Positions 1-4,859 of a stretch of 6,792 nt of DNA are shown in pieces; position 1 is the stretch's first letter, and every line of letters starts with the position of its first letter. The notes under the pieces were generated by a model, which was given only the letters and a program-made list of their open reading frames with translations, was not told where the DNA came from and did no database searches. The position numbers and the translations under genes were made by a program. This stretch comes from Flavobacteriales bacterium UBA6969 (GTDB taxonomy: Bacteria; Bacteroidota; Bacteroidia; Flavobacteriales_D; Sanyastnellaceae). Location: contig DJYV01000054.1 in assembly GCA_002448555.1 (NCBI GenBank), positions 1-6,792 on the forward strand, given 5' to 3'.

Positions 1-618
1 GCAAACGCCGTCGCAATCGTAGCCGGCTTCCGGGTAGGTGCATTCAGCAGCAGTATCGGCGAGCGGATTGAAATCACACGCCGCAGGGTCCATGCAGCCG
101 GACGTGTAGCACGAGCCGTCGTCATCCGTAGCCGCCGGGAAGTAGTTATCGGCGTTTTCGTCTGTGCACCCCGGGAATTCCAATTCGTCGCAAATGCCGT
201 CGCTGTCGGTGTCGTTGTTGCATTCGCCCGCACAATCGTACGCTGGTGCTGGGTAAGTGCAACTGCCGTCTTCATCGGTGGCCTCAGCGGCAAAATTGCA
301 CGCCTCAGCGTCCGTACAGCCGGCGACCTCGAACGGATCACAGACCCCGTCGCCGTCTGCATCTGCCAAGCAAGCCCCGTCACAGTCGTATCCCGAATCT
401 GGGTAGATACATTCCACGGGATCCGTCACCCCCTCGGCGAAATTGCAGCTCGCAGGATCCTCACACCCAGCCACCTCATAGGGGTCGCACACGCCATCGC
501 CGTCCGCGTCCTCAAGGCACTCCAATTCACAGCTGTACCCCTCGGGCGCAAACCAGCACGAACCATCATCCGAATTGGCCTCCGGATCGTAATTGCACGC
601 GTCTTCTGCTGTACATCC
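1..618 (-). repeat. Tandem ~150-bp coding repeats (Cys-rich GCT..DDGSC / DADGDGVCD modules)
   Basis: Four full or partial copies plus one cut copy encode residues 218-267, 268-316, 317-366, 367-390 (short, lacking the acidic half) and 391-423 (cut by the edge). Each full unit carries GCxxxxACN, a DDGSC-like end, GYDCxGxC and DxDGDGxCD. The fourth unit is about half length, which points to gain or loss of units by recombination. The left edge of the window lies inside this array. Confidence 0.85.
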
Positions 619-1269
619 CGGTGCGCCGGCACCAAATTGAAACGTGGCCAGTTGCTCGTCAAATGGATTACCTCCGAGGAAGCACTGCAAATTGAGTTGA
701 CCCGAAAGCAGCCCACTCGTCGTGACTTGCGCCAGTAAGACTTGCTGATCGGCCCCGGCCAATCCGTTGTCACTCCCAGGCAACACAAACCAACTTCCGC
801 CAATTTCCGAGTTCAACACAAAATTCTCACCCGCCTCGAAGGCAGTCTGTTCCGCGATGATGCCGAGGCTGGAGATGCCCTCCTCGTTGGCACCGGATGG
901 CGCCAAGTCCAATCCAATGGTCAACCAGCTGTCGTAGTTCAGGTCAGGCAGGATGCTCAGGAAAAAACCGTTCAAGTCTGTGCCAAACGAACCGCCGGCA
1001 GGATGCTGGAAAAAGGAGGTGGTCGTCGAAATGTCAATGGGCTCTTCAGCACTGCCGTAGACCGCTCCCACAAAATCCGCCGAATCGGTCAATTGCGCGT
1101 ACAAGTGGTAGGTCGTCATCCCGGTCAAATCCGAGTTACCGACCATGCCGTCATGCACTTCAACGGTTTCCACCGTGATCGCGGTGACTTGGGCATACAA
1201 AGGAAGGGAAAGGGCCGTACAACACACGAGAAGTGCCGCCAGGGCCACGCGGGTGGCAATGCGAAGCAT
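1..1269 (-). CDS. Large secreted Cys-rich/TSP3-like repeat protein, C-terminus cut by the left edge
   Basis: The minus frame from ATG at 1269 stays open to base 1, giving 423 residues with no stop; the C-terminus lies outside. Residues 1-26 form a signal peptide (hydrophobic LAALLV core, likely cleavage after LYA), so the product is exported. Residues 27 to about 215 are a Gly/Ser/Thr/Asp-rich, probably all-beta domain with motifs such as TYHLYAQL and EIGGSWFVLPGSDNGLAG; I know this arrangement from secreted proteins of marine Flavobacteriales, without an assigned function. From residue 218 a roughly 50-residue module repeats: GCTxxxACNYxxxAxxDDGSC, then YxPxxGYDCxGxC, then the acidic DADGDGVCDPxEVAGC, which resembles thrombospondin type-3 calcium-binding repeats. 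Such proteins usually end in a type IX secretion sorting domain, but that end is not visible. A surface or adhesive role is inference. Codons are GC-rich, unlike the genes to the right. The plus-strand frames over this region are its antisense shadows. Confidence 0.88.
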   Translation of the reverse strand, partial: MLRIATRVALAALLVCCTALSLPLYAQVTAITVETVEVHDGMVGNSDLTGMTTYHLYAQLTDSADFVGAVYGSAEEPIDISTTTSFFQHPAGGSFGTDLNGFFLSILPDLNYDSWLTIGLDLAPSGANEEGISSLGIIAEQTAFEAGENFVLNSEIGGSWFVLPGSDNGLAGADQQVLLAQVTTSGLLSGQLNLQCFLGGNPFDEQLATFQFGAGAPGCTAEDACNYDPEANSDDGSCWFAPEGYSCELECLEDADGDGVCDPYEVAGCEDPASCNFAEGVTDPVECIYPDSGYDCDGACLADADGDGVCDPFEVAGCTDAEACNFAAEATDEDGSCTYPAPAYDCAGECNNDTDSDGICDELEFPGCTDENADNYFPAATDDDGSCYTSGCMDPAACDFNPLADTAAECTYPEAGYDCDGVC

Positions 1270-1460
1270 CGAAGTAGGTTTTGGTTAGGTACGAACCAAT
1301 TTTACTAATTAATCGATTATTATCAAAGTTTTATTTGGTTTTATACAAGAGAATACATGCCGAGGATGACGGCAAATTCAATAATTACAGGCCACCCCTG
1401 CTGCATCCCGCCCGCCGGTGAGATGAAACTTTTCGGCTCCTCCATCGGTTGGAAACTCCA

Positions 1461-1838
1461 ATGACGCTGTCCATTCCCACCGTTGAAGATTGCTTCCTGC
1501 CCTTGTTGCGGGTGCTTGCAGCAAGTGGCGAACCCATGGTGGAGCAAGCGGCGCTTCAAGCGGCAAAGCAAGATGGATTCACCGCCCTCCCTTCCATCTT
1601 CCACATCCAAACCGACAAGCGCGGCGTGCCGTTGATTCAGCGTCGCATTGCCTGGGCCAAGTTCTACCTCAATGCCGCCGGATTCATTCAGCACCGGTCG
1701 CGCAACCTCATCCAGATCACGGAGGATGGACGCGCCGCTGTCGAATCCTGGGAATGCAGCTGGACGTTGCTTTCTTCTACCCGCGCGTGGGGGCAAAAAT
1801 TTGGGCCGGGCTGGCTCCCACCCCAAGCCCAACCTTGA
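1461..1838 (+). CDS. Orphan Mrr-type N-terminal winged-helix domain protein (truncated Mrr-like restriction endonuclease)
   Basis: From ATG at 1461 this encodes 125 residues; a TTG at 1449 in the same frame is a weaker start. Residues 4 to about 98 match the pattern I know for the Mrr N-terminal domain (Mrr_N): IPTVEDCFLPLLRVLAASGE, then LIQRRIAWAKFYLNAAGFIQ and the beta-wing end LIQITEDGRAAVES. In full-length Mrr enzymes (about 300 residues) this winged helix binds DNA and is followed by a PD-(D/E)xK nuclease domain. Here that domain is missing: after about residue 98 the protein continues with 27 residues of unrelated, low-quality sequence (WTLLSSTRAWGQKFGPGWLP) that reads into the direct repeat at 1814. 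It is either a gene remnant cut at the repeat or a stand-alone DNA-binding protein. Family assignment is fairly sure; whether it works is not. Confidence 0.6.
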   Translation: MTLSIPTVEDCFLPLLRVLAASGEPMVEQAALQAAKQDGFTALPSIFHIQTDKRGVPLIQRRIAWAKFYLNAAGFIQHRSRNLIQITEDGRAAVESWECSWTLLSSTRAWGQKFGPGWLPPQAQP

Positions 1839-1851
1839 CGCACAAAAAAAA
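1814..1851. repeat. Direct repeat copy A (terminator-linked element)
   Basis: The segment GCTCCCACCCCAAGC at 1814-1828, followed by CAACCTTGACGCAC and an A-tract, recurs at 4164-4199 in the same orientation, 2,350 bp away. Outside the A-tract the only mismatch is C1829 versus G4179; the A-tract is 8 long here and 6 in copy B. The following CCCGC (1852-1856) also matches and corresponds to one arm of the tRNA-His terminator, whose other arm is absent here. The end of the Mrr-like gene reads into this repeat. Confidence 0.9.
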
Positions 1852-1925
1852 CCCGCTTTTTGGTCAGTTTCGAGTAAAAAGGAGCAAAAAAAAGGGCAAC
1901 CGGAGCGAAAAACGGATCAATATTG

Positions 1926-2492
1926 CTAGAGCGATTGTCCAAAAGCCGAAAGTAACACCAGCAGGTCGTCCACTGCTACAGCCCCATCTCCCGTTATGTC
2001 TCCTTGAAGTGTGCAAGAAGAAATCTCGCAACTGCCGTCATCAACGACGGCATTAGTATTGTAATTGCATGCAAAATCGTAGGTGCATCCACTGAGCAGC
2101 TCGATACTTTCGACGGTAACTGAGGCAACCATGCCGTAAGCCGCGTGATTGCCGATACTACAATCATATTGATATGTCCCTTCGATGTCAAAAACTACTA
2201 CACCGATGCATACACCACTTGAGTTACCCGAAACAGGACTTAAGTAAAAATCTTCAGGATTATTGTAGGGTGCTCCAGTGATGGAATTTATCTGACCATT
2301 GACATCATGATATCCACCCATATTAAGAAATGCTACGCTTTGACCAGACTCAATCGTGATCATACTCGGTGAATAAGAAAAATTACTTGCTTGGATAGTA
2401 TAATCTGCGTTATCGCACTGAGCATGCGCTTGTACTAATCCCGCACATAAGAATAGGACTGCGAAAAGTAGAGGTAAAAAGAATCGTGACAT
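1926..2492 (-). CDS. Secreted cupredoxin-like (plastocyanin/azurin fold) protein with Cys-rich module and dockerin-like tail
   Basis: This 188-residue protein has a signal peptide (residues 1-24, FLPLLFAVLFLCAGLV core, cleavage after AHA). Residues about 29-128 look like a blue-copper cupredoxin: YTIQASNFSYSPSMITIESG, then GGYHDVNG, then YQYDCSIGNHAAYGMVASVTV. The candidate copper ligands are H62, C111, H116 and M121. Plastocyanins have C-x2-H-x4-M; here the spacing is C-x4-H-x4-M, a loop variant. Residues 135-155 are a single GCTYDFACNYN..DDGSC module, the same type that repeats in the secreted protein at 1-1269. Residues 164-186 (GDITGDGAVAVDDLLVLLSAFG) resemble a dockerin/EF-hand calcium loop, and the protein ends just after it. 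It is likely an extracytoplasmic or cell-surface electron-transfer or copper protein; its partner is unknown. No clear intrinsic terminator is seen beyond 1926, only T-tracts. It is divergent from the SRPBCC gene, with a 127-bp gap. Confidence 0.85.
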   Translation of the reverse strand: MSRFFLPLLFAVLFLCAGLVQAHAQCDNADYTIQASNFSYSPSMITIESGQSVAFLNMGGYHDVNGQINSITGAPYNNPEDFYLSPVSGNSSGVCIGVVVFDIEGTYQYDCSIGNHAAYGMVASVTVESIELLSGCTYDFACNYNTNAVVDDGSCEISSCTLQGDITGDGAVAVDDLLVLLSAFGQSL

Positions 2493-2619
2493 GAGAGAAT
2501 TTTTCAGTTTCTTTTTTAAGTAGCAAAAAACAGAAATTGTTTATTCGGCAGCTCATTTTTTCCTAGCTAACATGAGTCCTAATTCTCTCGTAGATTAACG
2601 AATTAAAACCAGCCTCACA
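2493..2619. other. Divergent intergenic region between cupredoxin and SRPBCC genes
   Basis: This AT-rich 127-bp gap must hold the promoters for the minus-strand cupredoxin gene and the plus-strand SRPBCC gene. I found no good TTG..TAnnTTTG pair on either strand and no Shine-Dalgarno sequence before either start, the latter being usual for Bacteroidota. Confidence 0.4.
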
Positions 2620-3051
2620 ATGCACAAAATTCAACATCTTTTCCATATCAAGGATTCCGTCAGCGAAGTCTTTAAAGCAATCAGTACTCACGAAGGAATC
2701 ACGGCCTGGTATTCACAAACAGAGCCTTTTGAAGCTCGTAAGGGCGCGACATTCGAAATGATATTTGGCGAGATCAGATTTAAATTCGAGATAACCGAGT
2801 TGATTCCAAATGCTTGTATTGCTTGGACGTGTGTTGAGTCGGCGATGCCAATTGAGGGCCATGTCATGTCGTATCACCTCGACGAAAACGAGGGAAAAAC
2901 GAGGGTGCGTTATACCCACGAGGGCTTTGATAATGCAGATGACTTTATGGCGAATATGAATTTCAGCTCAGCAAAGTACCTTGAGAGCTTACGTCAATTC
3001 TGTCAAACAGGTCAAGGTGAAGCGTTTGGAAGTGAACGTTACAGGATCTGA
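2620..3051 (+). CDS. SRPBCC (START/AHSA1-like) domain protein
   Basis: A 143-residue cytoplasmic protein with no signal peptide. The whole length fits a single SRPBCC ligand-binding fold of the AHSA1 (activator of Hsp90 ATPase-like) type: an opening strand (HKIQHLFHIKDSVSEVFKAI), the STHEGITAWYSQ helix-turn region, the G-T-FEMIFGEIRFKFEITEL strands, IAWTCVE, a TRVRYTHEGFD strand near residues 94-104, and a closing long helix (SSAKYLESLRQFCQTG, about 116-131). Members bind hydrophobic small molecules or act as cyclases or dehydrases; the ligand here cannot be told. ATG at 2620 gives the expected N-terminus. The DUF2892 gene starts 33 bp downstream on the same strand, so the two are probably cotranscribed. 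Confidence 0.85.
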   Translation: MHKIQHLFHIKDSVSEVFKAISTHEGITAWYSQTEPFEARKGATFEMIFGEIRFKFEITELIPNACIAWTCVESAMPIEGHVMSYHLDENEGKTRVRYTHEGFDNADDFMANMNFSSAKYLESLRQFCQTGQGEAFGSERYRI

Positions 3052-3084
3052 GTATGTACAATTAGAATTCAAACCAATGTCCCA

Positions 3085-3303
3085 ATGAAACTATTAGAAA
3101 CTAATCAAAATTCGGCCGAGCGTGTAGTCCGTTTTGTAATCTCAATTTTTCTTTTGCCGTCATTCTTTATCCCTGAGCCGTCGTGGTATGCAACCCTAGT
3201 TGGTTCAGTAGGCTGCGTTCTTTTATTCAATGCTGTTGTTGGCACCTGTTACATCTATCGCCTCTTCGGTGCCAATACGTGTGATATACCTTCTAAAGGT
3301 TGA
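3085..3303 (+). CDS. DUF2892 (YgaP-type) small inner-membrane protein
   Basis: A 72-residue protein with two predicted membrane helices (about residues 15-30 and 36-53). It shows the DUF2892 hallmarks: an N-terminal Asn/Glu-Arg-x2-R pattern (NSAERVVRF), a short loop, a second helix, and the C-terminal GTCYIYRLFGANTC (53-66), corresponding to the usual GxCPLYxLLGINTC. The second Pro of that motif is replaced (CYIY). In other bacteria this domain occurs alone or fused to rhodanese (YgaP), and related membrane modules occur next to SRPBCC domains, which fits the upstream neighbour. The function of the stand-alone form is unknown. Confidence 0.8.
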   Translation: MKLLETNQNSAERVVRFVISIFLLPSFFIPEPSWYATLVGSVGCVLLFNAVVGTCYIYRLFGANTCDIPSKG

Positions 3304-3427
3304 CTAGATTGTAGTAAAGTTTGTCAAGTCATTAGGCATGCCAGCATGCAGGTGACGTTGGGATATCTTCGGAATCTAGAAGTTCCTGTGCTGAGGGTGG
3401 ATGATATGCCCAATCATATAATATCGT

Positions 3428-3434
3428 GGAGGAG
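3428..3434 (+). promoter_or_regulatory. Strong Shine-Dalgarno-like GGAGGAG deciding the start at 3442
   Basis: GGAGGAG ends 7 bases before the ATG at 3442. An in-frame ATG 96 bases upstream (3346) has no such site and would bury the signal-peptide-like segment behind a 32-residue extension, so 3442 is preferred. Such a strong site is unusual in Bacteroidota and in this window. Confidence 0.6.
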
Positions 3435-3441
3435 AATAGAA

Positions 3442-4110
3442 ATGGTCATGAGAGTAACTCTTTTTGTAGCTGCTTTGATTTTCGTCACGCCAGTTCAGGC
3501 TACACGAGGCCCTGTAGATTTATTCTCAAGTGACAGTCTTGAAATCAAAATCTCACAAAATGATTCGCTTTACAAAGAAGTTTTAAAACTGCATTGGAGA
3601 GCGGACGAGCTCAATAAAATGGTGGTCTTAGATATTGAGCTAGCAGCGATGCTCGTCGCTGAATTAGCCCGCACTCAGCAAATGAAGAATAAAATTTTGG
3701 GTGGCTCAGACTTGTCCTTCTCTGAGTTTGCTGCCAAAGTTTCGCCTCGATCGGCTAATGGTTCATTGAGTGCAGAGAGAGCTTTACTAAGGCAAAACAA
3801 AAAAATCGAAAACCGCTTGAGACGAGCCAGCAAACAGCGAATCCATCTCTTAAATATGAGACTGCGGCGAATGTGCGAAGCAGATTATATGTTGGAATGG
3901 TCCGCTTGCGTTTCCCCTTATCACGACTTTAAATTGAACCAAACAACTATAACCCTTACAGCGAGTAATGCGCTTATGGACATTGCCATTGAACAGATGC
4001 GTCTCAAATCGAAAAGAACCAAACCTTTGGTGATTGGTGGCGCAGTTGCTCTATTAATAACTGTAGTGTCTCCAGCGGTTGTTATTGCAGTTTGGCTTAT
4101 AGGCGTGTGA
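3442..4110 (+). CDS. Unrecognised exported/membrane protein with C-terminal transmembrane helix
   Basis: With the ATG at 3442 the product is 222 residues. Residues 1-20 (MVMRVTLFVAALIFVTPVQA) look like a signal peptide ending in VQA. The middle is helical and charged: about 45-80 (LYKEVLKLHWRADELNKM..) and 108-148 (ERALLRQNKKIENRLRRASK..), possibly coiled-coil. Two Cys (145 and 156) flank a DYMLEWSA segment. Residues 194-222 are one strongly hydrophobic helix at the extreme C-terminus (PLVIGGAVALLITVVSPAVV..), preceded by the basic KSKRTK. A cleaved signal would put this basic stretch outside, against the positive-inside rule, so the N-terminal helix may be an uncleaved anchor or the C-terminal helix a hairpin. 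I do not recognise the family and assign no function. The gene converges on the tRNA-His unit. A longer version would start at 3346. Confidence 0.6.
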   Translation: MVMRVTLFVAALIFVTPVQATRGPVDLFSSDSLEIKISQNDSLYKEVLKLHWRADELNKMVVLDIELAAMLVAELARTQQMKNKILGGSDLSFSEFAAKVSPRSANGSLSAERALLRQNKKIENRLRRASKQRIHLLNMRLRRMCEADYMLEWSACVSPYHDFKLNQTTITLTASNALMDIAIEQMRLKSKRTKPLVIGGAVALLITVVSPAVVIAVWLIGV

Positions 4111-4163
4111 ATAATTTCTCTAACCAGCCAGCCAATAGATCGCATGGAGTTGAATCTTCTGTA

Positions 4164-4199
4164 GCTCCCACCCCAAGCGCAACCTTGACGCACAAAAAA
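4164..4199. repeat. Direct repeat copy B, abutting the tRNA-His terminator
   Basis: Second copy of the repeat at 1814-1851, same orientation, one base mismatch (G4179) and two fewer A in the A-tract. Read on the minus strand, it begins with the terminator T-tract and continues as GTGCGTCAAGGTTG and GCTTGGGGTGGGAGC, so the conserved part lies just downstream of the terminator stem. Confidence 0.9.
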
Positions 4200-4219
4200 C
4201 CCCCGCCGAAGCGAGGGTT
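4194..4219 (-). terminator. Intrinsic terminator of tRNA-His
   Basis: On the minus strand a 9-bp stem (arms 4211-4219 and 4198-4206, one G-U pair) closes a TTCG tetraloop and is followed by a T-tract at 4199-4194. It starts 4 bases after the mature tRNA end. Confidence 0.85.
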
Positions 4220-4223
4220 GATG

Positions 4224-4298
4224 GGTGACTAATGGGATTTGAACCCACGACCCCTGGAACCACAATCCAGTGCTCTAACCAACTGAGCTATAGCCACC
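4224..4298 (-). tRNA. tRNA-His (anticodon GTG)
   Basis: The minus strand folds into a full cloverleaf. The acceptor GTGGCTA pairs with TAGTCAC (one G-U), and the tRNA-His-specific extra G(-1) at 4298 faces C73 at 4224. The D-arm is GCTC..GAGC. The anticodon stem CTGGA/TCCAG holds loop TTGTGGT with anticodon GTG. The T-arm is GTGGG-TTCAAAT-CCCAT. The 3' CCA is not fully encoded (C73 is followed by C-A-T), so it must be added by the CCA enzyme. It sits in its own unit with promoter and terminator. Confidence 0.97.
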
Positions 4299-4317
4299 GT
4301 TTCTCCGTAAGGAGAGC
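4294..4317. repeat. tRNA-His leader repeat with hairpin (copy 1)
   Basis: These 24 bases are repeated without mismatch at 6769-6792. They span the first five bases of tRNA-His and its leader. The core TCTCC-GTAA-GGAGA is an inverted repeat that would form a 5-bp hairpin in the precursor tRNA leader just upstream of the RNase P site. Confidence 0.85.
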
Positions 4318-4318
4318 G

Positions 4319-4326
4319 CAAAGATA
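4319..4326 (-). promoter_or_regulatory. -7 promoter box of tRNA-His (TATCTTTG)
   Basis: On the minus strand TATCTTTG matches the Bacteroidota -7 consensus TAnnTTTG exactly. It lies 20 bases before the tRNA 5' end, leaving a short leader that contains the hairpin. No good -33 TTG is seen at the usual 19-21 base spacing; the nearest TTTTTGC is too far upstream. Confidence 0.6.
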
Positions 4327-4483
4327 ATTGAGATTTCTAAAGTCCACGCACCCCGCCAGCAAAAACCTGAGACGCTAAAGAATCCTGAAATGGGAGGCGA
4401 TTTTGGATGGTCGAGACTGCGTCTCTCATCTGACTGATTAAACAATGAACGATCAGAGCAAAAATCAGTCAAGGCAACCCCCA

Positions 4484-4507
4484 ACTGCCAAACTTACTGC
4501 CAGACTT
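4484..4507. repeat. 12-bp tandem repeat
   Basis: ACTGCCAAACTT (4484-4495) is followed directly by ACTGCCAGACTT (4496-4507), 11 of 12 identical, and then by a partial third copy (TAGCTGCCATAA). The second unit overlaps the start of the TTTAGCT/AGCTAAA inverted repeat. Confidence 0.6.
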
Positions 4508-4625
4508 TAGCTGCCATAAAAAGCTAAAAACCTCCAGCAAATTCAGTTAAAGTCAGACCCACTGGGTTCGAGTAATCTGTTTCCAACTGACAGTCTTTGC
4601 GACCGTAAATATGTATTAAAAGTTG

Positions 4626-4648
4626 GTCATTTTTTGCTCGAAAATGAC
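4626..4648. repeat. Perfect 8-bp inverted repeat, possible operator or hairpin
   Basis: GTCATTTT (4626-4633) and AAAATGAC (4641-4648) are exact inverse complements separated by TTGCTCG. No T-tract follows on either side, so it is not a typical terminator. It overlaps the proposed -33 element of the fabH-operon promoter and could be an operator. Confidence 0.5.
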
Positions 4649-4664
4649 GGAAAAAGTAGGTTTT
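4633..4664 (+). promoter_or_regulatory. Possible promoter for the fabH-fabI-like operon
   Basis: TTTG at 4633-4636 is followed after 20 bases by TAGGTTTT at 4657-4664, one base from the Bacteroidota -7 consensus TAnnTTTG and with normal spacing. It would give a 5' leader of nearly 190 bases before the ATG at 4860, which is long. Other AT-rich start points closer to the gene cannot be excluded. Confidence 0.3.
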
Positions 4665-4859
4665 TCTCAAAAAAATGGAGATTTGGTTTGTTTTCGTTTT
4701 GCTGAATACAACATTCTATTAGGAACGTTGATTGACACCGATTCATAAAATCTAGATTCTTTCACCACGATATCCTGTTCGGCCTTTTTTCAAAGAAATT
4801 GAGATTATCAAATTGGTTTATCAGGAGAATTCAGTATCCTCGACCGAATCTTACGAAAT

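Larger units (their letters stand above)
4299..4859. other. 561-bp non-coding stretch between tRNA-His and the fabH-like gene
   Basis: I see no convincing gene here. The minus frame 4484-4275 reads through the tRNA gene and is spurious. The stretch holds the tRNA-His promoter and leader, a 12-bp tandem repeat (4484-4507), a TTTAGCT/AGCTAAA inverted repeat (4506-4528), a perfect 8-bp inverted repeat (4626-4648), and a possible promoter for the fabH operon near 4633-4664. It is AT-rich and unusually long compared with the other gaps in the window. Confidence 0.6.

Noticed and set aside
1..618. CRISPR array, because of the regular spacing of similar units
   Set aside because: The units are coding, diverged and about 150 bp long with no constant short repeat and unique spacers.
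246..1308. Plus-strand frames (246-695, 742-1308, 897-1178) and a second minus frame (426-803)
   Set aside because: They are out-of-frame or antisense shadows of the secreted repeat gene. Their Arg/Pro/His-rich compositions are artefacts of the GC-rich repeats.
1341..1832. 163-codon minus frame opposite the Mrr-like gene
   Set aside because: It is antisense to a recognisable Mrr_N domain, has no family features, and is Gly/Pro/Arg-rich as expected for a shadow.
1814..4199. Integron cassette array with attC sites at the direct repeats
   Set aside because: Copy A contains a GCCCAAC that fits RYYYAAC, but copy B does not, no matching GTTRRRY partner was found, and there is no integrase.
4224..4298. 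Classical tRNA-integrated island with the tRNA 3' end as att site
   Set aside because: The distant copy (1814-1856) starts inside the terminator and contains no tRNA bases, and no integrase gene is visible in the window.
3921..4484. Minus frames 4265-3921 and 4484-4275
   Set aside because: They translate the tRNA-His gene, its leader and the terminator repeat, and overlap the opposite-strand gene, so they are spurious.
4555..4580. tRNA remnant (CTGGGTTCGAG resembles a T-arm)
   Set aside because: No acceptor, D-arm or anticodon arm can be folded around it. A short T-loop-like match is not enough.
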